Source of the DNA: Cupriavidus taiwanensis
GTDB lineage: Bacteria; Pseudomonadota; Gammaproteobacteria; Burkholderiales; Burkholderiaceae
DNA length: 64,000 nucleotides
Reading direction: 5' to 3'
NCBI RefSeq assembly: GCF_900250115.1
Contig: NZ_LT984803.1
Span: forward strand, 1,391,583 to 1,455,582
In this document: one piece after another, positions 1 through 7,681 of the stretch
How the letters are laid out: the number at the start of each line of letters is the position of its first letter
How positions within the stretch are numbered: the first letter of the stretch is position 1
Translations under genes and position numbers: made by a program
The notes under the pieces: model-generated
What the model saw: only the letters and a program-made list of their open reading frames with translations
Databases searched by the model: none
What the model was told of the DNA's origin: nothing

Positions 1-587
1 TGATGAACAACGGCCACGTACTGCCGTACCTGGACGTGCCGCTGCAGCACGCCCACCCGGACGTGCTCAAGCGCATGAAGCGCCCGGCCAACGCCGAGAA
101 GACCATGGACCGCATCCGCGCCTGGCGCGAGATCTGCCCCGAGCTGACCATCCGCAGCACCTTTATCGCCGGCTTCCCGGGCGAAACCGAGGCCGAGTTC
201 CAGACGCTGCTGGACTTTGTCGCCGAGGCCGAACTCGACCGCGTCGGCTGCTTTGCGTACTCGCCGGTGGAAGGCGCCACGGCCAACGACCTGCCGGGCG
301 CACTGCCCGACGAGGTGCGCGAGGAGCGCCGCGCCCGCTTCATGGAAGTGGCCGAGGAAGTGTCCTCGCGCCGGCTGCAGCGCAAGGTCGGCCAGACCCT
401 GCGCGTGCTGGTCGACGAGGTCAACCAGGATGGCGGCATCGGCCGTTCGTCGGCGGATGCGCCGGAAATCGATGGCCTGGTCTATATCGCGCCGCCGCAG
501 CGTACCTCGCAGCGCTACCGCGCGGGCGAGTTCGTCGAAGTCAGGATTACGGGTGCCGATGGCCACGACCTGTGGGGCGAGGTCTGA
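1..587 (+). CDS. rimO: RimO, ribosomal protein S12 methylthiotransferase (3' part only)
   Basis: This is the C-terminal part of the radical-SAM enzyme that methylthiolates an aspartate of ribosomal protein S12. The gene enters from the left edge of the window, so its start and both iron-sulfur cysteine clusters lie outside. Visible are the family blocks [19 protein letters not shown] and [15 protein letters not shown] from the end of the radical-SAM barrel. The C-terminal TRAM domain follows (about the last 65 residues, with [11 protein letters not shown] and ending GHDLWGEV). These blocks fit RimO better than its tRNA-modifying relative MiaB. The reading frame is open from base 3 to the TGA at 585-587. 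It lies 115 bases upstream of bktB on the same strand. Confidence 0.93.
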   Translation, partial: MNNGHVLPYLDVPLQHAHPDVLKRMKRPANAEKTMDRIRAWREICPELTIRSTFIAGFPGETEAEFQTLLDFVAEAELDRVGCFAYSPVEGATANDLPGALPDEVREERRARFMEVAEEVSSRRLQRKVGQTLRVLVDEVNQDGGIGRSSADAPEIDGLVYIAPPQRTSQRYRAGEFVEVRITGADGHDLWGEV

Positions 588-702
588 GCTAGTCCTGCCG
601 GACGAGGCCGGCGCGGTGGCGATTAGGTAAAAGTACGGTCGTTCGTTTCCGCGCGGCCGCGGCTATACTGTGCGGTGCAACATACCCCCCTTGGAGACAG
701 TC

Positions 703-1887
703 ATGACGCGTGAAGTCGTAGTGGTGAGCGGTGTCCGTACCGCAATCGGGACCTTTGGCGGCAGCCTGAAGGATGTGGCGCCGGCAGAACTGGGCGCGCT
801 GGTCGTGCGCGAGGCGCTGGCCCGGGCGCAGGTGTCCGGCGACGATGTCGGCCATGTGGTGTTCGGCAACGTGATCCAGACCGAGCCGCGCGATATGTAC
901 CTGGGCCGCGTGGCGGCGGTCAACGGCGGGGTCTCGATCAACGCGCCGGCGCTGACCGTGAACCGCCTGTGCGGCTCGGGCCTGCAGGCCATCGTCAGCG
1001 CCGCGCAAACCATCCTGCTGGGCGATGCCGACGTCGCCATCGGCGGCGGTGCCGAAAGCATGAGCCGCGCCCCGTACCTGGCGCCGGCGGCACGCTGGGG
1101 CGCGCGCATGGGCGATGCCGGCCTGGTCGACATGATGCTGGGCGCGCTGCACGACCCGTTCCACCGCATCCACATGGGCGTGACCGCGGAGAATGTCGCC
1201 AAGGAATACGACATCTCGCGCGCGCAGCAGGACGAAGCCGCGCTGGAATCGCACCGCCGCGCTTCGGCCGCGATCAAGGCAGGCTACTTCAAGGACCAGA
1301 TCGTCCCCGTGGTGACCAAGGGCCGCAAGGGCGAGGTTACCTTCGACACCGACGAGCATGTGCGGCATGACGCCACCATGGACGACATGACCAAGCTCAA
1401 GCCGGTCTTCGTCAAGGAAAACGGCAGCGTCACCGCCGGCAATGCCTCGGGCCTGAACGACGCCGCCGCCGCGGTGGTGATGATGGAGCGCGCCGAGGCC
1501 GAGCGCCGCGGCCTGAAGCCGCTGGCGCGCCTGGTGTCGTACGGCCATGCCGGCGTCGATCCCAAGACCATGGGCATCGGCCCGGTGCCGGCGACGAAGA
1601 TCGCGCTGGAACGCGCCGGCCTCCAGGTCTCGGACCTGGACGTGATCGAAGCCAACGAGGCCTTTGCCGCGCAGGCCTGCGCCGTGACCAAGGCCCTGGG
1701 CCTGGATCCGGCCAAGGTCAACCCGAATGGCTCGGGCATCTCGCTGGGCCACCCCATCGGCGCCACCGGCGCGCTGATCACGGTGAAGGCGCTGCATGAG
1801 CTGAACCGCGTGCAGGGCCGCTACGCGCTGGTGACGATGTGCATCGGCGGCGGGCAGGGCATTGCCGCCATCTTCGAGCGGATCTGA
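703..1887 (+). CDS. bktB: Beta-ketothiolase BktB (acetyl-CoA C-acyltransferase)
   Basis: A 394-residue biosynthetic-type thiolase. The catalytic residues are visible: Cys90 in NRLCGSG (acyl carrier), His350 in GHPIGATG and Cys380 in TMCIGGGQG. The sequence agrees closely with the known Cupriavidus necator BktB, which condenses acetyl-CoA with propionyl- or butyryl-CoA and supplies 3-hydroxyvalerate monomers for polyhydroxyalkanoate. The cytoplasmic reaction is reversible, so a role in beta-oxidation is also possible. I chose ATG 703 because GGAGAC sits at 694-699 and MTREVVVVSG is the family N-terminus; a GTG at 670 would add eleven unrelated residues. TATACT at 664-669 could be a -10 box, but no good -35 box is seen. 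No phaC or phaB is adjacent. Confidence 0.96.
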   Translation: MTREVVVVSGVRTAIGTFGGSLKDVAPAELGALVVREALARAQVSGDDVGHVVFGNVIQTEPRDMYLGRVAAVNGGVSINAPALTVNRLCGSGLQAIVSAAQTILLGDADVAIGGGAESMSRAPYLAPAARWGARMGDAGLVDMMLGALHDPFHRIHMGVTAENVAKEYDISRAQQDEAALESHRRASAAIKAGYFKDQIVPVVTKGRKGEVTFDTDEHVRHDATMDDMTKLKPVFVKENGSVTAGNASGLNDAAAAVVMMERAEAERRGLKPLARLVSYGHAGVDPKTMGIGPVPATKIALERAGLQVSDLDVIEANEAFAAQACAVTKALGLDPAKVNPNGSGISLGHPIGATGALITVKALHELNRVQGRYALVTMCIGGGQGIAAIFERI

Positions 1888-1895
1888 GCTTAGCC

Positions 1896-2513
1896 TTGCG
1901 CCGCGTGCCGCTGAAAACGTCCATCCCGGCGCTGGCCGCCGTGCTCGCCCTGGCGGGCACGGCGCAGGCCGCACCGGCGACCGAATTGTCGAGCGGGCCG
2001 GTCGGGGCGGCCGCGCCTGGCGGCGAAAGCCTGGGCATCAACCAGGCCATCCGCGATGGCGAGGCCAGGCGCGGCACGGCGCTGTCGACCGGCGCGCCCA
2101 GGCCGCTGGCGCCGCGCCCCGAATATTCATCGCTGCCGGTCTATGTCGGCAAGGTCGGCGACCAGCCGGTGCGCCTGCGCCTGGGCCCCAAGCCGGACGA
2201 GCGCGACAGCGTGCGCGGCGAGTACAGCGGCCGTGGCGCCGGGGTGCGCCTGCTGGCCGGCGAGTGGGAGGACGGCGCCTTCCTGATGGAGGAGTCCGAC
2301 GACGGCACCCGGGTGTCGGGCAACTGGGAAGGCACCATCGACGCCGGCGGCGCCGTGCGCGGCACCTGGACCGACGCCTTCAATCCGGCCATCGTGTTGC
2401 CGTTTTTTATCCGCCCGCTGGGCCTGCTGGTGATTCCCCCGTTCGACATGACGCCCAACAGCGGCGTCACCTACGCGCCGCCGCCGCCGAAGTCGTCGAT
2501 TTCCGGCTGGTAG
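1896..2513 (+). CDS. Secreted hypothetical protein
   Basis: About 205 residues, unrecognised. The N-terminus (RRVPLK, then an Ala/Leu-rich stretch ending GTAQA) looks like a Sec signal peptide, so export to the periplasm is inferred. The mature part has alternating charged and Gly-rich strands (GEYSGRGAGVRLLAGEWEDG, GNWEGTIDAGG, RGTWTDA), which suggests a small all-beta protein. A hydrophobic stretch near FFIRPLGLLVIPPF and a Pro-rich tail follow. The start is uncertain: TTG 1896 is taken here and GTG 1905 is equally possible. There is no strong ribosome site, and it begins only 8 bases after bktB, so translation may be coupled to that gene. Confidence 0.72.
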   Translation: MRRVPLKTSIPALAAVLALAGTAQAAPATELSSGPVGAAAPGGESLGINQAIRDGEARRGTALSTGAPRPLAPRPEYSSLPVYVGKVGDQPVRLRLGPKPDERDSVRGEYSGRGAGVRLLAGEWEDGAFLMEESDDGTRVSGNWEGTIDAGGAVRGTWTDAFNPAIVLPFFIRPLGLLVIPPFDMTPNSGVTYAPPPPKSSISGW

Positions 2514-2610
2514 GCCATTTCCGGCACCACGCGCCGAACCATCCCGGTGGCGCGCGCGGCATTTGCTGGTAAGCTCGGAGGCTCATCGCGTCTCATGCCT
2601 GACCGTGCCG

Positions 2611-2670
2611 CGCCGACGCACGCCGACGCACGCCGACGCACACTGACGCACACTGACGCACTCCGCCGCA
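2611..2670 (+). repeat. 10-bp tandem repeat upstream of metC
   Basis: Three perfect copies of CGCCGACGCA (2611-2640) are followed by two of CACTGACGCA (2641-2660) and one degenerate unit, CTCCGCCGCA. The array lies in the 202-base gap between the preceding gene and metC, 46 bases before the chosen metC start. Ten bases is close to one helical turn. The length is not a multiple of three per unit, and no frame through it looks like real protein. Confidence 0.9.
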
Positions 2671-2715
2671 CTGGCCGTGTCAAGCGACCGGGCGGCAGCC
2701 AGCAAGGAAACCGCC

Positions 2716-3933
2716 GTGTCCGATTCCTCATCCGACAAGCCCGCATCCCGTTACCTGCAGACCGTCGCGGTCCAGCCCGAGCTGGACATCGCCCCCGGCT
2801 TTGCCTCGTTTTCCCCGGCCACGCATCGCGGCTCGACCGTGGTGTTCCGCAACCTCGCCGAACTGCGCGCGCATGGCGACGGGGCCACCACTTACTGGCG
2901 CTACGGCCTGCATGCCACGCCGACCAGCGAGGCGCTGTGCCAGCACCTGGCGCTGCTCGAGGGCGCGCGCCACGCGCTGCTGCAGCCGTCGGGCCTGGCG
3001 GCGATCTCGCTGGTGTACTTCGCGCTGCTCAAGAGCGGCGACGACGTGCTGGTGCCGCATAACGTCTACGGCCCCAACCGCGACCACGGCGAGTGGCTGG
3101 CGCGCGACTTCGGCGTGACCGTGCGCTACTACGATCCCATGGACGCCGCCGCGCTGCCCGCGCTGATCCAGCCCAATACGCGCCTGATCTGGATGGAGTC
3201 GCCGGGCTCGGTGACGATGGAGGTGCCCGACTGCGGCGCCATCGTCGCCGCGGCGCGCGCGCGTGGCGTGCTGACCGCGATCGACAATACCTGGTCGGCC
3301 GGCGTCTACTTCCGCCCGTTCGAGCTGGGCATCGACATCTCGGTGCAGGCGCTGACCAAGTACCAGTCCGGCGGCAGCGACGTGCTGATGGGCGCGGTGC
3401 TGAGCTGCGACGATGGCCTGCACGGCCGGCTCAAGCGCGCCCGCATGCTGATGGGCTGGGGCGTGTCCGCCGACGACTGCCACCTGGTACTGCGCGCGCT
3501 GCCGAGCCTGCCGGTGCGGCTGGCTGCCCATGACCGCGGCGCGCGCGAGGTGGCCGAATGGCTGCGCCAGCGGCCGGAGGTGGCGCGCGTGCTGCATCCC
3601 GCGCTGCCGGACTGCCCCGGCCATGCCAACTGGCGGCGCGAATTCACCGGCGCCAGCGGGCTGTTCGCCATCGTGCTGCGCGAGCGCTTTACGCGCCAGC
3701 AGGTCGATGCCTTCGTCGAGGCCTTGCAGCTGTTCGCCATCGGCTGGTCGTGGGGCGGCGCGCACAGCCTGGCGGTGCCGTACCACGTCCAGGGCATGCG
3801 CCCGGCGGGCACCTGGCCGCCGGCAGGCTGGCAGGATACCGGCGAGCTGGTGCGGCTCTATATCGGCCTGGAAGACACGCGCGACCTGATCGCCGACCTG
3901 CGCCAGGCGATCGAGGCCACGTTGTCCGCGTAA
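2716..3933 (+). CDS. metC: Cystathionine beta-lyase (MetC, PLP-dependent)
   Basis: A 405-residue Cys/Met-metabolism PLP enzyme of the gamma-family. The internal-aldimine lysine is about residue 215 in ALTKYQSGGSD, a motif typical of the cystathionine beta-lyase branch. Other family blocks are YWRYGLHATPTSEALCQHLA, PHNVYGPNRD and the C-terminal SWGGAHSLAVP. The enzyme cleaves cystathionine to homocysteine, pyruvate and ammonia on the way to methionine. GTG 2716 is chosen because AAGGAAA lies at 2704-2710 just before it; the upstream GTG 2677 lacks such a site. It runs convergent with the DUF2789 gene, with 13 bases between stops. The tandem repeat at 2611-2670 is its immediate upstream region. 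Confidence 0.93.
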   Translation: MSDSSSDKPASRYLQTVAVQPELDIAPGFASFSPATHRGSTVVFRNLAELRAHGDGATTYWRYGLHATPTSEALCQHLALLEGARHALLQPSGLAAISLVYFALLKSGDDVLVPHNVYGPNRDHGEWLARDFGVTVRYYDPMDAAALPALIQPNTRLIWMESPGSVTMEVPDCGAIVAAARARGVLTAIDNTWSAGVYFRPFELGIDISVQALTKYQSGGSDVLMGAVLSCDDGLHGRLKRARMLMGWGVSADDCHLVLRALPSLPVRLAAHDRGAREVAEWLRQRPEVARVLHPALPDCPGHANWRREFTGASGLFAIVLRERFTRQQVDAFVEALQLFAIGWSWGGAHSLAVPYHVQGMRPAGTWPPAGWQDTGELVRLYIGLEDTRDLIADLRQAIEATLSA

Positions 3934-3946
3934 GCGGGCGGCCAGG

Positions 3947-4186
3947 TCAGGCCGGCTGTCTCAGCGCCAGGTTGAGCTGGTCGACGACTTCGGCCCAGTC
4001 GGCGTCGTCGAGCAGCTCGTCGCGCAGCAGGGCGGACTGGGCCGGCGTCCAGAACGGGGCTTCGGCCAGCTCGAGGGTCTCGGGCAGCGGCGCGTGCTTG
4101 CCGATGAAGGCACGGATGCTGGCTTCGTCGGAGGCCAGGCCAAGCTGGTCGAAAAGTTCTGAAAACTGGTGGAAGGTCGGTTCCAT
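3947..4186 (-). CDS. DUF2789 family protein
   Basis: A 79-residue acidic protein beginning MEPTFHQFSELFDQLGL. This matches the small DUF2789 family, whose function is unknown. It has Leu/Glu-rich helices (ELFDQLGL, LLRDELLDDADWAEVVDQL) and no signal peptide or cysteine, so it is probably a cytosolic helical protein. An upstream in-frame start at 4234 would add residues unlike the family, so ATG 4186 is preferred. It stands alone between metC (convergent) and the terminator of the PepSY operon. Confidence 0.82.
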   Translation of the reverse strand: MEPTFHQFSELFDQLGLASDEASIRAFIGKHAPLPETLELAEAPFWTPAQSALLRDELLDDADWAEVVDQLNLALRQPA

Positions 4187-4243
4187 GATGGTCGGGCTCG
4201 CTGTGGTTGACCTGAGGTAGTGTAGGGCAGCCACGAGAACAAG

Positions 4244-4268
4244 AACGGACGCCGTGGCGTCCGTTTTT
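4244..4268 (-). terminator. Terminator of the PepSY/DUF3649 operon
   Basis: A ten-base inverted repeat, AACGGACGCC/GGCGTCCGTT, lies 20 bases downstream of the PepSY stop codon. On the minus strand it is followed by a T-rich stretch (TTCTTGTTCT). On the plus strand it is followed by TTTTT, so it may work in both directions. Confidence 0.75.
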
Positions 4269-4288
4269 AATGGTGCCGGCGCTGCGCG

Positions 4289-5938
4289 TCAGCGCGTCTC
4301 GGTGCCCGACAGCGCCTTGGCGCCGGCGGCGGGGCTGGCCGCCGCTTCGGCCAACGCGGTGCGCGGCATGGCCCAGACCGACTCCGCCGGCCCGCCGCGG
4401 GCGCGGCGAGCGGTGGCGCGGGCGAGCGCGGCAAAGCCCGCCGCCAGCGCAATCGCGCCGAGGTCGAAGCCGGCGATGATCCAGTGCCCGCTGGGAATGC
4501 TGTGCAGCAGGTGGTCGCCGGTCAGGATCGCGTTCGACAGCGGCACCGTCAGCGCGGCCAGCGCTGCGGCGCAGAGCAGCTCCACCGCGGCGCGCACGGG
4601 CGCGCGCAGCAGCGCCCAGGCGCAGGCCAGGCCGAACGCGGTGAAATAGGTCTGGCTGACGGCGCGCTCGGGCCACAGCAGCGCCGCGGGAAAGCACAGC
4701 GCCACGCCGATGCAGCAGCCGATGCACACGCCCACGGTGGCCTGCGCCAGCAGGCGGTGCGCGCGCGGCTGCCCGGCCTGGCGCAGCTTGCGCCGCGACT
4801 CGATCCACAGCAGGTTGCCCGAATAGAACAGGAAGGCGCCGGCCAGCCCGGCCAGCAGGTAGACCAGCCGCACCGGCAGTTCGCCGAAGGTACCGAAATG
4901 CAGCGCGTACAGCGCGCTGTAGAGCCCGTGGTTGCTGTCGCGCGCGCCCGCGGTCTGGTTGGCCGTCAGCTGGCCGGCGTTGGCTGCGCCGCTGGCGGCG
5001 TGGATGCCGACCGAGCCCAGGTTGCCGAGCGCGCGCGTGCTGGTGCCGCGCACTTCGACCACGGCGTTGGCGTCGCCGTAGCGCTGGAAGCGGAATGATT
5101 CCGGCGTGAAGCGCTCGCCGCCGTGCGCGCGCGCGATCTGCATCAGCGTCGCGGTGGGCAGCGTCGGCACCGCGCGCCCCGCGGCGGCAACTTCCGGCAC
5201 CGCGGTGGTGGCGGTCGGCACCGCCTCGAACAGGCGGCCGTTGAAGGTGAGCGTGTTGAACACCATCATCAGCACCAGCGACAGGCAGAACAGCGCGCCG
5301 GTGACGGCAAAGACCAGGTGGAAGGGCAGGCTGAACAGGCCCAGCACATTGTGGGTGTCCATCCAGAAACGCTTGAGGTTGCGCCCCGGACGCACCGCGA
5401 ACAGGTCCTTTTTCAGCCGCGGCAGGTGCAGCAGCACGCCGGACACCAGCGCCAGCCCGTACAGTACCGAGATCGCGCCCATGAAATAGATGCCGCCGAC
5501 CGGGATGCCGAGCGAATAGTGCAGGCTGTTCAGGAACGCCGACAACTCGCCCATGACGTGGTCGCGCGAGGTGTCGCGCTGCATCGCGGCGTTGCCGGCC
5601 AGGCGCGCGTCGGTGGTCATCTGCCACGCGCCGGCCTGGTCCTGCCAGTAGGCCGAGATATTGGGCTCGCCCTCCGACGGTATGATCACGTAGGCACTGG
5701 CCGCGGCTTCCGGGTGGATCGCGACCAGCTTCTGCATGAAGCGGTCGACCGCGGCCGGGTCGGCGCTGGCCTCGACCGGCGCGCTGCCCTTGAGCCGCGC
5801 CGGCGACTGCCAGACATGCAGTTCGTGGTGGAAGACGGTGATGGCGCCGGCAAAGAAGGCGATAAACAGGGCCCAGCCGGCCATCAGGCCGACCCAGGTA
5901 TGCAGCGTCTGGTACAGGCGCAGGGTTGCGGTTTTCAT
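4289..5938 (-). CDS. PepSY-associated TM helix protein (iron-regulated membrane protein)
   Basis: A 549-residue inner-membrane protein of the PepSY/PiuB family, which is linked to siderophore uptake and ferric-siderophore reduction. The N-terminus MKTATLRLYQTLHTWVGLM and the first helix with its FHHELHVW end are diagnostic. Further helices are near GGIYFMGAISVLYGLALVSG, FHLVFAVTGALFCLSLVLM and the C-terminal third. His residues in or beside the helices (HTW, HHELH, HNVLG, HALHFG-type) could bind haem, as proposed for the family. ATG 5938 gives the family N-terminus. It is last in a three-gene operon and starts 10 bases after the DUF3649 stop. Expression is inferred to be Fur-controlled from the box at 6569-6590. 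Confidence 0.9.
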   Translation of the reverse strand: MKTATLRLYQTLHTWVGLMAGWALFIAFFAGAITVFHHELHVWQSPARLKGSAPVEASADPAAVDRFMQKLVAIHPEAAASAYVIIPSEGEPNISAYWQDQAGAWQMTTDARLAGNAAMQRDTSRDHVMGELSAFLNSLHYSLGIPVGGIYFMGAISVLYGLALVSGVLLHLPRLKKDLFAVRPGRNLKRFWMDTHNVLGLFSLPFHLVFAVTGALFCLSLVLMMVFNTLTFNGRLFEAVPTATTAVPEVAAAGRAVPTLPTATLMQIARAHGGERFTPESFRFQRYGDANAVVEVRGTSTRALGNLGSVGIHAASGAANAGQLTANQTAGARDSNHGLYSALYALHFGTFGELPVRLVYLLAGLAGAFLFYSGNLLWIESRRKLRQAGQPRAHRLLAQATVGVCIGCCIGVALCFPAALLWPERAVSQTYFTAFGLACAWALLRAPVRAAVELLCAAALAALTVPLSNAILTGDHLLHSIPSGHWIIAGFDLGAIALAAGFAALARATARRARGGPAESVWAMPRTALAEAAASPAAGAKALSGTETR

Positions 5939-5948
5939 GATGGCGGTC

Positions 5949-6260
5949 TCAGGTGGTGGGCACGGCGGCCAGTGCGGCCGGCGCCAGGCCGGCCAGTCGC
6001 AGCGCCCACAGCGCGCCGAAGCCGAGCAGGTTGGCACCGCCCAGCCACAGCCACGCGCTGCGGCTGGAACGGAACAGCAGGCTGGCGCTGATGATCGCGA
6101 CCCACAGCGGCAGGCAGGCCGCCACCGCCGCGACGATGCCGGATTGCCAGCCGCCCGGCAGGGCAAGGATCGCCAGCGTGCACAGCACCAGCGCCAGCGG
6201 CAGGCCGAGCAGCGTGCCGGCCAGCCACTTGCTGCCCATGCCGGATGCGTCCGCGCTCAT
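5949..6260 (-). CDS. DUF3649 small membrane protein
   Basis: A 103-residue protein with three hydrophobic segments (LLGLPLALVLCTLAILALPG, GIVAAVAACLPLWVAIISAS and LWLGGANLLGFGALWALRL). It matches the DUF3649 family of iron-uptake-associated membrane proteins. Its ATG overlaps the stop of the DUF3325 gene by four bases (ATGA), so the two are translationally coupled. Function is unknown. Its constant company with PepSY proteins suggests a role in siderophore-iron handling at the inner membrane. Confidence 0.85.
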   Translation of the reverse strand: MSADASGMGSKWLAGTLLGLPLALVLCTLAILALPGGWQSGIVAAVAACLPLWVAIISASLLFRSSRSAWLWLGGANLLGFGALWALRLAGLAPAALAAVPTT

Positions 6261-6544
6261 GCCCGCTGCTCCCGTTCGCCGTGGCGCCCGCGCGCGGCAT
6301 AGGTGCCGATGAACGGCCACACCGACAACGCGCACGGCACCGTGACCAGGCTCGCGGCAATAGCGACCGGCCAGCCGTCGGTCAGGCTCCACAGCCAGGT
6401 GCTGGCGCAAGTCAGCGCCAGCCCCAGCCAGCCGGCCAGCCGCGGACGGGAGAGGGTGCCGCGCGGCAGCAACACCTGGTTCGGCGCGGCCAGGTACAGG
6501 CACGCGGCCGCAGCCAGGCCAAGAAGGACGGCCAGAACTTGCAT
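6257..6544 (-). CDS. DUF3325 small membrane protein
   Basis: A 95-residue protein starting MQVLAVLLGLAAAACLYLA, with three predicted membrane helices and a conserved-looking NQ..L motif after helix 1 (AAPNQVLLP). It matches the DUF3325 family found first in DUF3325-DUF3649-PepSY operons. It is the promoter-proximal gene here, with a Fur-box-like site 25-45 bases upstream. Function is unknown; a link to iron acquisition is inferred from operon and box. Confidence 0.85.
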   Translation of the reverse strand: MQVLAVLLGLAAAACLYLAAPNQVLLPRGTLSRPRLAGWLGLALTCASTWLWSLTDGWPVAIAASLVTVPCALSVWPFIGTYAARGRHGEREQRA

Positions 6545-6568
6545 GGGGCAATGTCAGATCAGCGAAAC

Positions 6569-6590
6569 ATTAATAATAATGATTCGCATT
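6569..6590 (-). promoter_or_regulatory. Fur box upstream of DUF3325-DUF3649-PepSY operon
   Basis: On the minus strand the site reads AATGCGAATCATTATTATTA. This is close to the 19-bp Fur consensus (GATAATGATAATCATTATC), with the ATCATTATT half nearly perfect. It sits just upstream of the first gene, where iron-loaded Fur would block transcription. Reading the site is direct; repression by Fur is inferred. Confidence 0.8.
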
Positions 6591-6727
6591 TGTGTGCGCA
6601 AGCGCCACGTCGAGGGTGCGCGCCCCGGCGAGGATTTCAGTGCACCCGGAAAGGCACGCGCGGCGACGGCGCGCGAGCAGCGTCCGCGCGCGGCGGACGC
6701 TTCAGGAGGCGAGGCGCCTGGCGGGGA

Positions 6728-7582
6728 TCAGTGCGGGAACAGCGCCAGCAGGCCGTCGAGCCCGACGTGGTTGAATGCGACGCTGGCCTGCGCGCGTACC
6801 ACCGGCTTGGCGCGGAACGCCACCGACAGTCCGGCCACGGCCATCATCTTCAGGTCGTTCGAGCCGTCGCCCATGACGATGGCCTGGTCGGGCGTGGCGC
6901 CGATCTGCGCGCAGATTTCCTGCACGGTGCGGGCCTTGACGTCGGCGTTGACGATCTCGCCGACGACATTGCCGGTCAGCTTGCCGTCGACGATCTCGAG
7001 CGTGTTGGCGCGGGTGAAGTCGAGCTGCAGGCGCGGCTTGAGCTGGTCGGTGAAGTGCACGAAGCCGCCCGATACCAGCAGCGTCTTCAGGCCCAGCGCC
7101 CGCACCGTCTCCAGCATGCGCTCGGCGCCCGGCGACAGCCGCAGGCGCTCGGCGTAGACCCGCTCCAGCACGGCGGCGTCCAGCCCCTTGAGCAGCGCCA
7201 CGCGGCGGCGCAGGCTTTCGTTGAAATCGGTGATCTCGCCGCGCATGGCGGCTTCGGTGATGGCGGAGACCTCGGCCTTGAGGCCGCAGAAGTCGGCGAT
7301 CTCGTCGATGCACTCGATCGTGATCAGGGTCGAGTCCATGTCCATCGCCACCAGGCGGAAGTCGGACAGCTTGCGCCCGGCCGGCACCACCGCCCAGTCG
7401 ATCGCGCGCGGGCCGCAGAAGTCGTCGAGCGCGTCGCGCAGCGCCGCTGTCAGCGGCGCGCAGTCCTCGGCCACCGCCACGGTGTCGCTGCGCGGCACCA
7501 GCGCGGAAGCGCGGGCCAGGGTGCGGGCGGTGTCGAGGTCGGCGGGGACAAGCGGGGCGAGGCTCTGCAGGATCAGGGGCAT
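6728..7582 (-). CDS. serB: Phosphoserine phosphatase SerB
   Basis: A 284-residue HAD-family phosphatase that makes L-serine from O-phosphoserine in the last step of serine synthesis. Motif I is DMDSTLI (Asp81 nucleophile, Asp83 acid/base). Motif II is SGGF, with a conserved lysine in KPRL or ADVK, and motif III is GDGSNDLKMM. The N-terminal 70 residues form the short regulatory domain common to SerB of this group. ATG 7582 (MPLILQSLAP) is preferred over ATG 7621 because it gives the usual N-terminus, but neither has a clear ribosome site. It stands alone on the minus strand between the Fur operon and the exported hydrolase. Confidence 0.93.
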   Translation of the reverse strand: MPLILQSLAPLVPADLDTARTLARASALVPRSDTVAVAEDCAPLTAALRDALDDFCGPRAIDWAVVPAGRKLSDFRLVAMDMDSTLITIECIDEIADFCGLKAEVSAITEAAMRGEITDFNESLRRRVALLKGLDAAVLERVYAERLRLSPGAERMLETVRALGLKTLLVSGGFVHFTDQLKPRLQLDFTRANTLEIVDGKLTGNVVGEIVNADVKARTVQEICAQIGATPDQAIVMGDGSNDLKMMAVAGLSVAFRAKPVVRAQASVAFNHVGLDGLLALFPH

Positions 7583-7681
7583 GACGGGCGAAAATCGGGC
7601 GCTTGCCGCGGTCGTCGGCAAGGCGGGGGCTGCTACGCGGCAAAAGCGCTATTGTAGCCCCCCGCGGCGCCCCCGGGCGAA

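Noticed and set aside
589..1974. Long open frame antisense to bktB
   Set aside because: It is the opposite strand of a gene whose catalytic residues are all in place. Long antisense frames are expected in such GC-rich DNA, and the protein is low-complexity His/Arg/Ala-rich.
2611..2670. CRISPR-like array
   Set aside because: The repeats are 10 bases with no spacers and no cas genes; it is a simple tandem repeat.
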